From NCBI GenBank assembly GCA_958448555.1, contig CAUDEL010000001.1:1-64000 (forward strand): a stretch of DNA of 64,000 nt, in the 5' to 3' direction. The notes beneath the pieces are model-generated. The model was not told the origin of the DNA and did no database searches. It saw only the letters and a program-made list of their open reading frames with translations. Positions within the stretch are counted from its first letter, which is position 1. Every line of letters starts with the position of its first letter. This DNA comes from Limiplasma sp958448555. Lineage in GTDB: Bacteria > Bacillota > Clostridia > Christensenellales > Aristaeellaceae. Below, in pieces: positions 8,276-17,312 of this stretch. The position numbers were made by a program, and so were the translations under genes.

Positions 8276-9994
8276 TCAGTCCATGTAGCCGCCCTGCATG
8301 GGCGCCACGGCGGAGCGGGTGAACTGCTTGAGCACCCCGGAGGTGTATTTGGGCGCCCGGGGCGTCCAGGAACGCCTGCGCTGGGCCAGGATGTCCTCGA
8401 TTTCCGCCTCGGACCTGCGCTCGCCGGCGATTCCTATGATGGCAAGCCGGCGGGCGGCGATGTCCAGCTCAATCAGATCGCCGTTCTGGACCAGCGCGAT
8501 GGGGCCGCCGTCAAAGGCCTCCGGGCTTACATGCCCCACGGCCGGCCCTCTGGAGGCGCCCGAGAAGCGGCCGTCCGTTATCAGGGCGATGGAGCGGGCG
8601 AGCACGGGATGGGAGGAGATCGCCTCGGTGGTGTAAAACATCTCCGGCATCCCGCTTCCCTTGGGGCCCTCATAGCGGATGAGGACGGCATCGCCGGGCT
8701 TGATATCGCCCCGGATGACCGCCGCGATGGCGTCCTCCTCGCAGTCGAAGGGACGGGCGCGGAGGACGGCATGGAACATCTCCCTGGGAACGGCGCTGTG
8801 CTTGATGACCGCGCCGCCGGGGGCGAGGTTGCCGTGCAGGACGCAGAGCGTCCCGTTTTGACTGATGGGGTTGGAGCGGGGGTGAATGACGTCCTTCCAG
8901 GAAATGCCCAGCTTCTCAAGCACGGGCGAGGAGCGCTCAAACCACCCCTGCCGCTCGAGCTCCTCCAGGTTCTCGCCAAGCGTCCTGCCGGTGACGGTCA
9001 GCGCGTCCAGATGGAGCCTGTCGCGCAGCTCCATCATGATGCGCGGGACTCCGCCGGCTTCATAGACCAGCGAGGCCGGCCACTTGCCCGACGGCCGCAC
9101 GTCAAGGAGATAGGCGGCATGGCGGTGAATACGGTCGAAGGTCTCTCCGTCGATCTTCAGCCCGAACTCATGCGCGATGGCGGGAAGGTGCAGCAGGGCG
9201 TTGGTGGACCCGGCGATGGCGGCGTGTACCACAATGGCGTTTTCAAAGCTGTCCATGGTGACGATGCGCCGGGCCGTCAGGCGCTTGTCCACCAGATGCA
9301 TGACCGCCCGGCCTGCGTCCGCGGCCGCCTGTTCAAGCAGGGGAGAGGCAGCGGGAAGAAGCGCCGTGCCGGGCAGCATCAGTCCCAGGCTCTCGGCCAT
9401 GACCTGCATGGTGCACGCCGTCCCCATGAAGCCGCAGGCGCCGCAGCTTGGACAGGCGTTGTGCTTGTAGAAGTCCAGCTGGCTTTGGGTGATCTCGCCG
9501 CGCTTGTACATGGCGCTGTACCCGCCCAGCATCTCCAGCGTCAGCAGGTCCGGGCCGGCGTTCATCACGCCGCCCGTCACCACCACGGAGGGAATGTCCA
9601 CGCGGCCGATGGCCATCAGGTGCGCGGGCAGACCCTTGTCGCAGCTTGCGATGAACACGCCGCCGTCAAAGGTGGTCGCCTTGCAGTGAATCTCGATCAT
9701 GTTGGCGATCATGTCGCGCTGCGCCAGGGAGTAATTGATGCCGTCGTGCCCCTGGGCCATGCCGTCGCAGATGTCGGTGACAAAGTAGCGCGCCGCCTTT
9801 CCGCCGGCCTGGGAAACGGAGGAGGAGGTCGCCCGGGTGAGCGCGTCAAGGTGCGCGCTTCCGGGATGGCTGTCTCCAAAGGTGCTTTCTACGATGATCT
9901 GGGCTTTTGAGAGGTCCGCTACGCTCCAGCCCATGCCGATGCGCAGCGGGTCCATCTCCGGGGCAATGCTTCGTATCTCCTGACTGGGCAACAT
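8276..9994 (-). CDS. IlvD/Edd-family dehydratase (probable sugar-acid dehydratase)
   Basis: 572 aa, full length for the family. It shows the Fe-S and substrate motifs CDKGLPAHLMA and CPSCGACGFMGTACTMQ, and ends with the serine-containing GRFSGASRGPAVGHVSPEA. The family dehydrates dihydroxy acids or aldonic acids to 2-keto-3-deoxy acids. Isoleucine/valine biosynthesis (ilvD) cannot be excluded, but position as the last gene of a sugar-transport and isomerase operon argues for an aldonate substrate. Its ATG abuts the stop of the AraC gene (TAA-ATG) and its AAGGAGATG site lies inside that gene, so translation is probably coupled. Confidence 0.88.
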   Translation of the reverse strand: MLPSQEIRSIAPEMDPLRIGMGWSVADLSKAQIIVESTFGDSHPGSAHLDALTRATSSSVSQAGGKAARYFVTDICDGMAQGHDGINYSLAQRDMIANMIEIHCKATTFDGGVFIASCDKGLPAHLMAIGRVDIPSVVVTGGVMNAGPDLLTLEMLGGYSAMYKRGEITQSQLDFYKHNACPSCGACGFMGTACTMQVMAESLGLMLPGTALLPAASPLLEQAAADAGRAVMHLVDKRLTARRIVTMDSFENAIVVHAAIAGSTNALLHLPAIAHEFGLKIDGETFDRIHRHAAYLLDVRPSGKWPASLVYEAGGVPRIMMELRDRLHLDALTVTGRTLGENLEELERQGWFERSSPVLEKLGISWKDVIHPRSNPISQNGTLCVLHGNLAPGGAVIKHSAVPREMFHAVLRARPFDCEEDAIAAVIRGDIKPGDAVLIRYEGPKGSGMPEMFYTTEAISSHPVLARSIALITDGRFSGASRGPAVGHVSPEAFDGGPIALVQNGDLIELDIAARRLAIIGIAGERRSEAEIEDILAQRRRSWTPRAPKYTSGVLKQFTRSAVAPMQGGYMD

Positions 9995-10864
9995 TTAATC
10001 ACATCTCCTTGCAAAGGCGGCGTTTTCGGCGTCTCGGCGCTTGCATTTGCGGTATTCCAGCGGGGTGCGGCCGGTTTGCTGCTTGAATACGCGGTTGAAG
10101 GTCTGGACGCTGGAAAAGCCGGATTTTTCCATGGTTTCGCTGATGCTCATGTCCGAGTAGATCAGCATGCGCTGCGCGTTGTTGATGCGCACGGCGTTGA
10201 GGTATTCCACGAACGACAGCCCCGTATGCTGCTTGATGTACTTGCTGCAATAGCTTTCCGTGATGCCGATGTGGCGGGCCAGCATGGGCAGCGTCAGGCG
10301 CAGGTGGGAATTGTCATGAATGTAGGCCAGCATGGGCTCGAGGTAGCGGGGATGCTGGAGGTTGGCTTTGATTTTTTCAATGATGATCGCGGGACGGGAG
10401 AGAAACAGCGCGACAAGCTCCGATATTTTGGCAAAAAGGACGTAGTCCTCATATTTGGAGGCGCCCGACATCGCCAGCATGCTGTCAATCAGCGCTGTTA
10501 CGGCAGGGTCGGGCGCGGTGCGAAAGGCATAGCCAAAGAGCGCTTGGAAGGCTTCTTTTTCATCGTCTGCGAAAAATGGGGGCATCATCCATTCCTGCAT
10601 GAACTTGAGCTTGACGACGTGATCGTCAATGCCCTTGCGCTGGTATTCGTGCATGACGTTCCCGGGAATGAGCAAAAACTCGCCTTTGTGCAGCCGAAAC
10701 ACATGATCGTCGACACGAACCGTCAGCTCGCCCTGCCTTACAAAGGCACATTCGACAACCTTATGAAGATGGCGGTCGGGCACATAGGCGGCTTCGATGA
10801 GCTCGCACTGGGGCCGGCCGACAAAATAGCCGGGTATTTCCGAAAGCGGGCTGCCCTCAGGCAT
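9995..10864 (-). CDS. AraC-family transcriptional regulator
   Basis: 289 aa. An N-terminal cupin sensor (about 30-95: GELTVRVDDH, GEFLLIPGNVMHEYQ) precedes two C-terminal HTH motifs (about 190-285: LTLPMLARHIGITESYCSKY and GFSSVQTFNRVFKQQTGRTP). It probably senses the operon's sugar and controls it. The frame is open to 11041, but the upstream part overlaps rpiB. The ATG at 10864 follows GGGTGAGG, only 5 bases after the rpiB stop. Placement inside the operon implies autoregulation. Confidence 0.9.
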   Translation of the reverse strand: MPEGSPLSEIPGYFVGRPQCELIEAAYVPDRHLHKVVECAFVRQGELTVRVDDHVFRLHKGEFLLIPGNVMHEYQRKGIDDHVVKLKFMQEWMMPPFFADDEKEAFQALFGYAFRTAPDPAVTALIDSMLAMSGASKYEDYVLFAKISELVALFLSRPAIIIEKIKANLQHPRYLEPMLAYIHDNSHLRLTLPMLARHIGITESYCSKYIKQHTGLSFVEYLNAVRINNAQRMLIYSDMSISETMEKSGFSSVQTFNRVFKQQTGRTPLEYRKCKRRDAENAAFARRCD

Positions 10865-10869
10865 GCGCC

Positions 10870-11322
10870 TCACCCTTTCATGGTTGCATCCAGCAGTTGC
10901 AGCTTTTCCACGCGCCGCCGGAATTCGGGCGACGTTGAAAACTCGGAGGTCAAAAAGCGGGTGATGAGCTCGAGCGCCACCGTGTGTCCCACGATTTCTG
11001 CGCCCAGGGCGATGATCTGTACATCGTCGTGCTCCACGCACTGGTGGGCGGTATAGATGTCATGGCATACGCACGCCCGGATGCCGGGAACCTTGTTGCA
11101 GGCGATCGCCGCGCCCACGCCGCTGCCGCAGACCATCACCCCGCGCTGGCAGTCCCCGGAGAGGATGCTTTTGCACACCGGCGCAGCGATGTCGGGAAAA
11201 TCAACGGGATTGGGGTCGTAGGAGCCAAAGTCCTCAACGCAGTAGCCCTTTGCCTCCAAAAGCGGGATCAGCTTTCTCTTGAGCTCAAAGCCCATATGGT
11301 CGCTGCCCATGGCAATTTTCAT
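10870..11322 (-). CDS. RpiB/LacAB-family sugar-phosphate isomerase
   Basis: 150 aa, standard length. It starts MKIAMGSDHMGFELK (phosphate and substrate loop). The catalytic Cys lies in VCGSGVGAAIACNK (about residue 65) and a His in CHDIYTAHQCVEHDD. It interconverts aldose and ketose phosphates such as ribose-5-P, allose-6-P or galactose-6-P. The ATG at 11322 has GGGAGGG. Operon position suggests a role in the same carbohydrate route rather than the general pentose pathway; the exact sugar is not deducible. Confidence 0.9.
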   Translation of the reverse strand: MKIAMGSDHMGFELKRKLIPLLEAKGYCVEDFGSYDPNPVDFPDIAAPVCKSILSGDCQRGVMVCGSGVGAAIACNKVPGIRACVCHDIYTAHQCVEHDDVQIIALGAEIVGHTVALELITRFLTSEFSTSPEFRRRVEKLQLLDATMKG

Positions 11323-11339
11323 GCGAAACCCTCCCCACG

Positions 11340-12080
11340 TTACATATAGGAGCCGCCGGAGACGACCAGACATTCCCCGGTGATGAAGCTGGCGTCGTCG
11401 GAGGCCAGGAACGCGACGGCGCCCGCAAGCTCCTCGGGGGTTCCCAGGCGGCCCAGCGGTATGGCCTGCAAAAAGCGCTGCATGGTTTCGGGCGGAACCG
11501 CCTGGAGCATCGGCGTATCGATGTAGCTGGGCGCAATGCAGTTGACGTTGCACTGGCTGCGGGCCAGATCGCGCGCCAGGCATTTGGTAAAGCCGATGAC
11601 GCCGCCCTTGGAGGCGCCGTAGTTGGTCTGCCCGAGGTTGCCAAAGGCGGAAACGGAGGCGAGGTTGACGATTTTTCCGTATTTGTTTGCGCGCATGGAA
11701 GGCACGACCGCCTGACAGCAGTTGAACATGCTTTTGAGGTTGACGCAGATCACGTCATCCCACTGCGCTTCGCTCATCTTGTGAAACATCGCGTCCCGGG
11801 TGATGCCGGCGTTGTTGACCAGGATGCTGATATCCCCGTGCTGCGCCGCTATCCGGGAGAAAACCTCCTGTACCTGAGTGTAATTCGAGACGTCGCAGGC
11901 ATATCCTGCCGCCACGCGGCCGCTTGGATCGATCAGCTCTGCCGCCGCGCATGCATCCTGGGCCCGGATGTCCAGCAGGGCCACATGCGCGGCGCCTTCG
12001 GCAGCGAAGCGCCCGGCGATCGCGCGCCCGATTCCCTGGGCGGCCCCTGTGACGACGATGGTTTTGTTGTCAAAGCGCAT
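11340..12080 (-). CDS. SDR-family NAD(P)-dependent oxidoreductase
   Basis: 246 aa. It has the classical SDR Rossmann motif TGAAQGIGRA (about 11-20), NNAG (about 88-91), Ser in LASVSAFG and the catalytic YGASK (about 152-156). FabG-like by sequence, but the setting between sugar isomerases indicates a polyol or sugar(-acid) dehydrogenase. AAGGAGGAAAACG precedes the start. It ends in SGGSYM, close to the RpiB start (17 bases). Confidence 0.9.
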   Translation of the reverse strand: MRFDNKTIVVTGAAQGIGRAIAGRFAAEGAAHVALLDIRAQDACAAAELIDPSGRVAAGYACDVSNYTQVQEVFSRIAAQHGDISILVNNAGITRDAMFHKMSEAQWDDVICVNLKSMFNCCQAVVPSMRANKYGKIVNLASVSAFGNLGQTNYGASKGGVIGFTKCLARDLARSQCNVNCIAPSYIDTPMLQAVPPETMQRFLQAIPLGRLGTPEELAGAVAFLASDDASFITGECLVVSGGSYM

Positions 12081-12112
12081 GTTCTCGTTTTCCTCCTTTT
12101 AATCAGTGGTCA

Positions 12113-12892
12113 TCAGGTGGACCGCAGAAGCGCCAGGGTCCGGCGCGCCGCCTGCTCCTCGACGGGCAGATCAACCTCCACGGAAAGCCGGCCCTGATAA
12201 CCGCCTTCCAGCAGGCGCCGCACACGCTCAAGCTCCGGACCGGCGTCCTTTGGAAGGAACCAGCGCTTCAAGGGGCTACCCGCGTCGCCGGAGATGTGCG
12301 CGTGAAGGATAAAAGGCAAAAAGGGCGTTAGCGGTATGTCGCCGTCGCCGTTTTGCCTGAGGTTGTAAAAGTCGATCACCAGACCCAGGTTGTCCGCATG
12401 ACAGCTTTCAACGATGTCCCGTGCCTCCTGTGGCGTGTTGAGCACACAGGTATAGCATCTGCCCAATGGCTCGATTCCAACCATCATTCCATAGGTTCGA
12501 AAGACTTCGGCCGTCGCGCCGAAGAAGTCCGACATCTGTGAGAAAGCTGCCTTTTTGTCATAGCCGGGCGCAACCTTCCGGGAAAGCGGGCTGCCGATTC
12601 CCACGAGGCGGACCCCCAGCTCCGCCCCCGCCCCGGCGCAGCGCCGGGCGTATTCCGTGGCTTTGGCAAGATCAAAGCCCTCGCCGACGATGACCACCTC
12701 GGGGGGACAATAGGCGTTCAGCCCCTCGCAGGGCAGGCCCAGCGCTTCCAGATGCCGGGCGAGCGCCCGCAGCTGGGACGGCGGCTGCGCCGCCGCCCAT
12801 CTCCCGGGCAATTCCAGATAATCATAGCCGCAGGAGGCAATCACGCCGGCGTCCTGCGCCCTGGCTGCGCAGCCGATGCGCATACCGCTCAC
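12113..12892 (-). CDS. Sugar phosphate isomerase/epimerase, TIM-barrel (AP endonuclease-2 fold)
   Basis: 259 aa. It begins MRIGCAARAQDAGVIASCGYDYLELP. Metal-ligand type positions of the fold are visible (GIEPLGRC, LGLVIDFYNL, ILHAHISGD, LSVEVDLPV), consistent with a xylose-isomerase-like epimerase or isomerase. It overlaps the PPC gene upstream by 4 bases (ATGA). The reaction is unknown; hydroxypyruvate isomerase or ketose epimerase activities exist in the family. Confidence 0.82.
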   Translation of the reverse strand: MSGMRIGCAARAQDAGVIASCGYDYLELPGRWAAAQPPSQLRALARHLEALGLPCEGLNAYCPPEVVIVGEGFDLAKATEYARRCAGAGAELGVRLVGIGSPLSRKVAPGYDKKAAFSQMSDFFGATAEVFRTYGMMVGIEPLGRCYTCVLNTPQEARDIVESCHADNLGLVIDFYNLRQNGDGDIPLTPFLPFILHAHISGDAGSPLKRWFLPKDAGPELERVRRLLEGGYQGRLSVEVDLPVEEQAARRTLALLRST

Positions 12893-13317
12893 CGCCTGTC
12901 GATAAAGGTGATCCCGTGATCGTCCGTACGGCGGACATAATCGGCATCCTGCAATTCCAAAATGCTGACCTCGACCAGATAGAGGACCTCGCAGCCGGGC
13001 TCCATGTGGCCGCAGTAGGCGCGGTCGAGATCGGCAAAGCTGATGTGCAGGTGCGGGACGCCGTCGATAATCATGCCCTGCACGGCGCCGATTTCAATGG
13101 GCTTGCTGATGGTGAAGAAAGCGTTCTGGGCGTCATCGTCCAGCGTCTGCACGCGATGGTAGACGGCCTGGCGCAGCGAGCCGACACAGCTGGTCACAAT
13201 CGCCGTGCGGACGCCCAGCTCCCTGGCCGCCGCCGTGATGCTCTCCAGCACGTCCTCCCCCTTTTGCAGGTGCAAAACGAGCTGACGGCCCAGGACATTG
13301 GAAACATAAGATCTCAT
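12889..13317 (-). CDS. PPC/DUF296-domain protein
   Basis: 142 aa, one PPC domain with the hallmark GVPHLHISFADLDRAYCGHM (about 83-102), followed by GCEVLYLVEV. In plants this domain accompanies AT-hooks. Bacterial stand-alone versions are trimeric and of unknown function, some with metal sites; the two His of HLH are retained here. It is embedded between transporter genes and the TIM-barrel isomerase with a 4-base overlap, so it is likely a functional part of the carbohydrate pathway. I cannot assign a reaction. Confidence 0.82.
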   Translation of the reverse strand: MRSYVSNVLGRQLVLHLQKGEDVLESITAAARELGVRTAIVTSCVGSLRQAVYHRVQTLDDDAQNAFFTISKPIEIGAVQGMIIDGVPHLHISFADLDRAYCGHMEPGCEVLYLVEVSILELQDADYVRRTDDHGITFIDRR

Positions 13318-13345
13318 AAAACAGGTCCTCCTTCGTTTTTTGGCA

Positions 13346-14185
13346 TTATCCCTTTACGGCGCCCGCCGTAATTCCATCGACCAGATACCGCTGGAAAATG
13401 ATGAACATTCCAAACAGGGGGATGAGCGAGAGGGTGGACATGGCGAACAGCGCGCCCCAGGAGTTGGACCCCGTGGAGTCAATAAACATGCGAAGCGCCA
13501 GAGAGACAGTGTAGTCGCTGAGGTTGTTGATGTAGATCATCTGCATGAAAAAGTCGTTCCATGTCCACAGGAAGGAAAAAATCATTGTCGTGATGAGCGC
13601 GGGAACGGACAGGGGCAGGATGATGCGAAGGAAGTGCATCACATGCCCGCAGCCGTCGATGATGCACGCTTCGTCCAGCTCTGAGGGCAGGCCCCGCATG
13701 TACTGAGTCATCATGAAGATGAAAAACCCGTCGCAGGCGAGAAATTTGGGCAGAAGCATGGGAAGGTAGGTGTTGAGCAGCCCCATTTTGTTAAACATGA
13801 TAAACTGCGGAATCAGTTTAACGTGCTTGGGGAGCATCAACGTCCCCATCATCAGGGTGAACATAAGGCCGCGGCCGCGGAATTGCAGCTTTGAAAACGA
13901 GTAGGCGGCGGTGGAACAGGAGATGATGTTGCCCACGATGGCGAAGAAAACCAGGGAGAACGAGTTTTTAAAGAAGGTACCGAAGGTAAAGCCGGAGAGG
14001 CCCTTCCAGCCGTCAACGTAGTTTTGCAGCGTGGGGGCGATGGGCAAAAGCGCCTTGGAGGAGAAGATCTCCTTGGTGTCCTTGAAGGAGGCGCACACCA
14101 TCCACAGCAGTGGGTAGACCATGGTGATAGCAAAGAGAATCACAAGGAAATGGAAGAGCAGTTCCTTTCTTTTACGCCTGGACAT
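13346..14185 (-). CDS. Carbohydrate ABC transporter permease (MalG type)
   Basis: 279 aa integral membrane protein of the CUT1 family with hydrophobic segments throughout. The EAA-type cytoplasmic loop (about 175-195: LPSELDEACIIDGCGH) contacts the ATPase. It ends with GAVKG, as MalG-type permeases do. A TTG start at 14200 is possible, but the ATG at 14185 has GAGGAGGGG at proper spacing and is preferred. No ATPase gene lies in this operon; CUT1 systems of Firmicutes often use a shared MsmK-type ATPase encoded elsewhere. Confidence 0.92.
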   Translation of the reverse strand: MSRRKRKELLFHFLVILFAITMVYPLLWMVCASFKDTKEIFSSKALLPIAPTLQNYVDGWKGLSGFTFGTFFKNSFSLVFFAIVGNIISCSTAAYSFSKLQFRGRGLMFTLMMGTLMLPKHVKLIPQFIMFNKMGLLNTYLPMLLPKFLACDGFFIFMMTQYMRGLPSELDEACIIDGCGHVMHFLRIILPLSVPALITTMIFSFLWTWNDFFMQMIYINNLSDYTVSLALRMFIDSTGSNSWGALFAMSTLSLIPLFGMFIIFQRYLVDGITAGAVKG

Positions 14186-14196
14186 CTTACCCCTCC

Positions 14197-15075
14197 TCAA
14201 TCATAGTAAACCCATTTTTTCGCGGAGGCGAAAAGCAGGCCGGTGACGGTTCCTATAATGATAAGCAGCACCCAGGCCAGCGCGGAGGCATAGCCCATTT
14301 TGAACTGCGAAAACGCCTGGATATAGAGATAGAGGGAATAAAAAAGGGTTGAATTGAGCGGAGCGCCGGTGCCGTTGGAGATGATGTAGGCGGGCGTAAA
14401 GGCCTGAAAGGCGTTGATGACCTGCATGACGATGTTGAAAAAGACCATGGGCGTCAGCAGGGGAATGGTAATTCTGAAGAACTGACGCGCCTTGCTTGCC
14501 CCGTCAATCGAAGCGGCTTCATAGTAATCCGCGGGGATCTGCTTGAGCGCGGACATAAAGATGACCATGGAGGAACCGAATTGCCAGACGGCCAGGAAAA
14601 TCAGCGTATTGAGCGCGGTGGAAGGCGTGGAGATCCAGTTGATCCCCTTGATGCCAAACACCGCCAGGATCTGGTTGAACAGGCCGGTTTTGTTGAAGAT
14701 CTGCCGCCAAAGAATGGAGATGGCCACGCTCCCGCCAAAGAGGGAGGGCAGATAGTAGATGGCGCGGTACATGCGCACGAAGGGACGGTCTTTTTTGAGC
14801 GCGTTGGCCAAAAGCAGGGCAAAGGCCAGCTGCAGGGGGACGGAGAGGAATACATAGCGGAACGTGACGCCAAGGCTTGTCCAGAAACGCTCGTCCCCAA
14901 GCATGTTTGCGTAGTTGTCCAGGCCGATCCAGACAGGATCGGTGAGCATGTCATATTTATTGAAGGAGTAAAACAGGGATGCAAGCATCGGGAAAACCGT
15001 AAGGCCCAGAAACCCGATCATCCATGGAAGCAAAAATGCGTATCCCGCAATGGTGGTTCGCGTTTTTCTTGACAT
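14197..15075 (-). CDS. Carbohydrate ABC transporter permease (MalF/UgpA type)
   Basis: 292 aa. The first membrane segment starts at TTIAGYAFLLPWMIGF. The EAA loop (YYEAASIDGASKARQFFRIT) is at about residues 187-206. It pairs with the downstream MalG-type permease to form the translocation pore. The ATG at 15075 (MSRKTRT) is preferred over a TTG at 15084 that would overlap the Shine-Dalgarno. Confidence 0.92.
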   Translation of the reverse strand: MSRKTRTTIAGYAFLLPWMIGFLGLTVFPMLASLFYSFNKYDMLTDPVWIGLDNYANMLGDERFWTSLGVTFRYVFLSVPLQLAFALLLANALKKDRPFVRMYRAIYYLPSLFGGSVAISILWRQIFNKTGLFNQILAVFGIKGINWISTPSTALNTLIFLAVWQFGSSMVIFMSALKQIPADYYEAASIDGASKARQFFRITIPLLTPMVFFNIVMQVINAFQAFTPAYIISNGTGAPLNSTLFYSLYLYIQAFSQFKMGYASALAWVLLIIIGTVTGLLFASAKKWVYYD

Positions 15076-15183
15076 AGCTATCAAACCTTCTTTAGATAAA
15101 ACTGCACGGGTTCACACGAGCGGCAACGCTCGATGTGTTTATGGACGCGCACATCCTGACCGGGATTTTTCCCGCCGTTGCTT

Positions 15184-15219
15184 GGCGGCCCTGGGAAAGC
15201 CGGCTTTCCCAGGGCCGCC
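15184..15219 (-). promoter_or_regulatory. Perfect 36-nt palindrome between binding-protein and permease genes
   Basis: GGCGGCCCTGGGAAAG (15184-15199), CCGG, CTTTCCCAGGGCCGCC (15204-15219): a 16-bp perfect stem. No U-run follows on the minus strand. Such a stem after a binding-protein gene typically protects the upstream mRNA or attenuates, giving excess binding protein over permeases. The rest of 15076-15229 holds no gene. Confidence 0.7.
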
Positions 15220-15229
15220 GCAAAATGGG

Positions 15230-16525
15230 TTACTTCTGGTTTTCCTCAACGATTTGCATGATGCGGGTGCAATATTCCTCCGCGGCCTCGGCGGGCGTAA
15301 TCTCACCCCAGAGGACCTTGTCGCGGATCTCGGCGTAGGTGTTGTTCATCTCGGAATAGCCGGCCGGGAGCTGAGCGCCGGTTCCCGCGAGGGGCTGAAC
15401 AAGCGCGACATAATCCAGGGCGTACTTTTGCGGCTCGGTCATGAACTGCTTGATGTACTCGTTCATGTCGCTGTTGACGGGCGTGCCCTGCTGAATCAGG
15501 AGGTGCTTGAGGCAGCGCTCGTCGTTGGTGAAGAAGTCCAGGAAACGGGCGGCCCATTCCTTGTTCTCCTCGGAGGCGCCGGAGTAGATGGCGTTGTGAG
15601 CGCCCTCGATGTACACGCCGCGGGTGTTCTCGGCGCCCAGCGGGGAGCGCACGGCGACGACCTTGTCATCCATGACCAGCTGATACTGGTCCAGGCGGTT
15701 GACGGGGATCTGGGTCACGGCGGTGAGGCCCTGCGCGAAGCTCTTCATCTCCAGGGCGGCCGAGACGTTCTCGGTGGTGGTGGCGGCATCGGGGATGACG
15801 TCATCCTGCATCATCTGCTGCCACATCGCAAACCACTTCTCCACGATGGCCTCATCGTGGCCCAGGCTGAAGTCCTCGTTGAACAGCTCGTAGCCGTAGG
15901 AGCGCAGATAGATGCGGAAGAAGTTGTACTCATAGAACATGTCGCAGAAATACACGTCCTCGCCCGCCGCCAGCGCCTTCTCGCGGAACTCGTAGGCCTT
16001 GGCCACCAGGTCGTCCCACGTCCAGTCCTCGGTGATGTCGGGCACTTCCACGCCGATGCGATCCAGCATGGTCTGGTTGGCCAGCAGCTCGTTGAGGGTG
16101 ATGCCCTGGCTTATCATGTAGAGCTTGCCGTCGATCTTACCGTCGTTGATAACGGCATCGGAGAGCTTGTCCAGATTCAGGATGCCGCTTTCCACGTAGG
16201 GCGTCAGATCGGTCATGGCGCCGCGGCTGGCAAACTCCACGGCAAAGCGGGGGTGCATGCCGAAGATGTCCGGAGCGGCATTGCCGGCCAGCTGCGTAGC
16301 GAGCTTGTCAAAGAAGTCGTTGAAGGTGCCGGGCTCGCGGATGATGGTCACGTTGGGATAGATGGCTTCAAATTCGTCGCAGATCGCGTTGTATACCTCG
16401 TGGCGGTTGGTGTCGCCCCACCAGGCAAAACGCAGCTCGATTTGCTCCTCGCTTTCAGCCGATGCGATTGTGATGCAGGATAACAGCATCGTCACGGCCA
16501 ACAGACAGGTAAGCAGTTTTTTCAT
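15230..16525 (-). CDS. ABC transporter solute-binding protein (carbohydrate, CUT1)
   Basis: 431 aa. Signal peptide MKKLLTCLLAVTMLLSC with a possible ASA/E cleavage; LLSC could also be a lipobox, so lipoprotein versus secreted form is unresolved. The mature part resembles family 1 extracellular binding proteins (IELRFAWWGDTNRHE, EFEAIYPNVTI, APDIFGMHP). It captures the sugar for the two permeases that follow. A stem-loop separates it from them. The ligand cannot be predicted. Confidence 0.9.
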   Translation of the reverse strand: MKKLLTCLLAVTMLLSCITIASAESEEQIELRFAWWGDTNRHEVYNAICDEFEAIYPNVTIIREPGTFNDFFDKLATQLAGNAAPDIFGMHPRFAVEFASRGAMTDLTPYVESGILNLDKLSDAVINDGKIDGKLYMISQGITLNELLANQTMLDRIGVEVPDITEDWTWDDLVAKAYEFREKALAAGEDVYFCDMFYEYNFFRIYLRSYGYELFNEDFSLGHDEAIVEKWFAMWQQMMQDDVIPDAATTTENVSAALEMKSFAQGLTAVTQIPVNRLDQYQLVMDDKVVAVRSPLGAENTRGVYIEGAHNAIYSGASEENKEWAARFLDFFTNDERCLKHLLIQQGTPVNSDMNEYIKQFMTEPQKYALDYVALVQPLAGTGAQLPAGYSEMNNTYAEIRDKVLWGEITPAEAAEEYCTRIMQIVEENQK

Positions 16526-16543
16526 CAGAGAATCCCTCCTTGT

Positions 16544-17266
16544 TTATTTGGTTTCCGGTTCCACCGGAATGACCGTCTCGTCCAGTTCCCAGTTCATCTC
16601 TCGGTAAAGCTGCTGACGCCCCTGCTTGTCATTGTTCATCTCCTGCCACGCATATTTGGCGACGTCGAATGCAACCTTGCGGGGAACCACGATTACGCCG
16701 TCGTTGTCCGCCACCACCACATCGCCGGGATAGATGGCTACCCCGCCGATGGCGATGGGAATGTCCTTTTCCAGATACCGCAGCCGCGCCTGGTCCATGC
16801 CCTGAGACACGTGCTTGCTCCATACGGGGATCTTCTGCAAAATGACCTCGTCCGTATCCCGGATTCCGCCGCCGCTGAGCAGGTAGCCCACGGCGCCCTT
16901 GCCGATGGGCGGGATGGAGTTGTTGGAGCCCAGCAGGCCGGCGTTAACGCCAGAAACATCAATGCAGATGAAGTCGCCCGGCTCCACGTCCTGCGTCCAG
17001 TGACGAACGGAACAGATATCGCGGTAGTAGTCCGCCGCCCACTGGGTATAGGCCTCTCCGCGCTCCAGTGGGGCAGGCCCTTCATAGGGGAGATAGCGGG
17101 CGGTGCGGGCGATACCCACACAGTGCGCAGGAAATAGCGGACGATAGTCCGGCGTCAGCGAGCCGTAATGGTGATAGCCCATCCAGTCCATTCCGTCGCG
17201 CACGTCCGTGACACGGCAGGGCTCATACAAACGAATCAGTTTCCGGTTTTCCTCCTGATAAGTCAT
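16544..17266 (-). CDS. RraA-family protein (aldolase/decarboxylase-like)
   Basis: 240 aa. The family core is visible: GAVGYLLSGGGIRD (Asp/Arg pair for metal and substrate), then VAIYPGDVVVADNDGVIVVP. In metabolic settings RraA-like enzymes act as 4-hydroxy-4-methyl-2-oxoglutarate or related keto-acid aldolases. As first gene of a sugar-acid operon it may cleave the 2-keto-3-deoxy product of the dehydratase; that is inference. The long upstream frame to 17332 is rejected because TTGGAGG precedes the ATG at 17266. Confidence 0.85.
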   Translation of the reverse strand: MTYQEENRKLIRLYEPCRVTDVRDGMDWMGYHHYGSLTPDYRPLFPAHCVGIARTARYLPYEGPAPLERGEAYTQWAADYYRDICSVRHWTQDVEPGDFICIDVSGVNAGLLGSNNSIPPIGKGAVGYLLSGGGIRDTDEVILQKIPVWSKHVSQGMDQARLRYLEKDIPIAIGGVAIYPGDVVVADNDGVIVVPRKVAFDVAKYAWQEMNNDKQGRQQLYREMNWELDETVIPVEPETK

Positions 17267-17312
17267 GGTTATGCCTCCAACTGTCTTCAGGTGTTGTGTT
17301 TTTTTGACGCTA

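Noticed and set aside
8276..9994. ilvD of branched-chain amino-acid synthesis
   Set aside because: Cannot be excluded by sequence, but the operon is for sugar uptake and no other ilv gene is adjacent; leuA lies 14 kb away in another unit.
15184..15219. Palindrome as rho-independent terminator
   Set aside because: No U-run on the minus strand and it lies inside an operon; kept as processing or attenuation stem.
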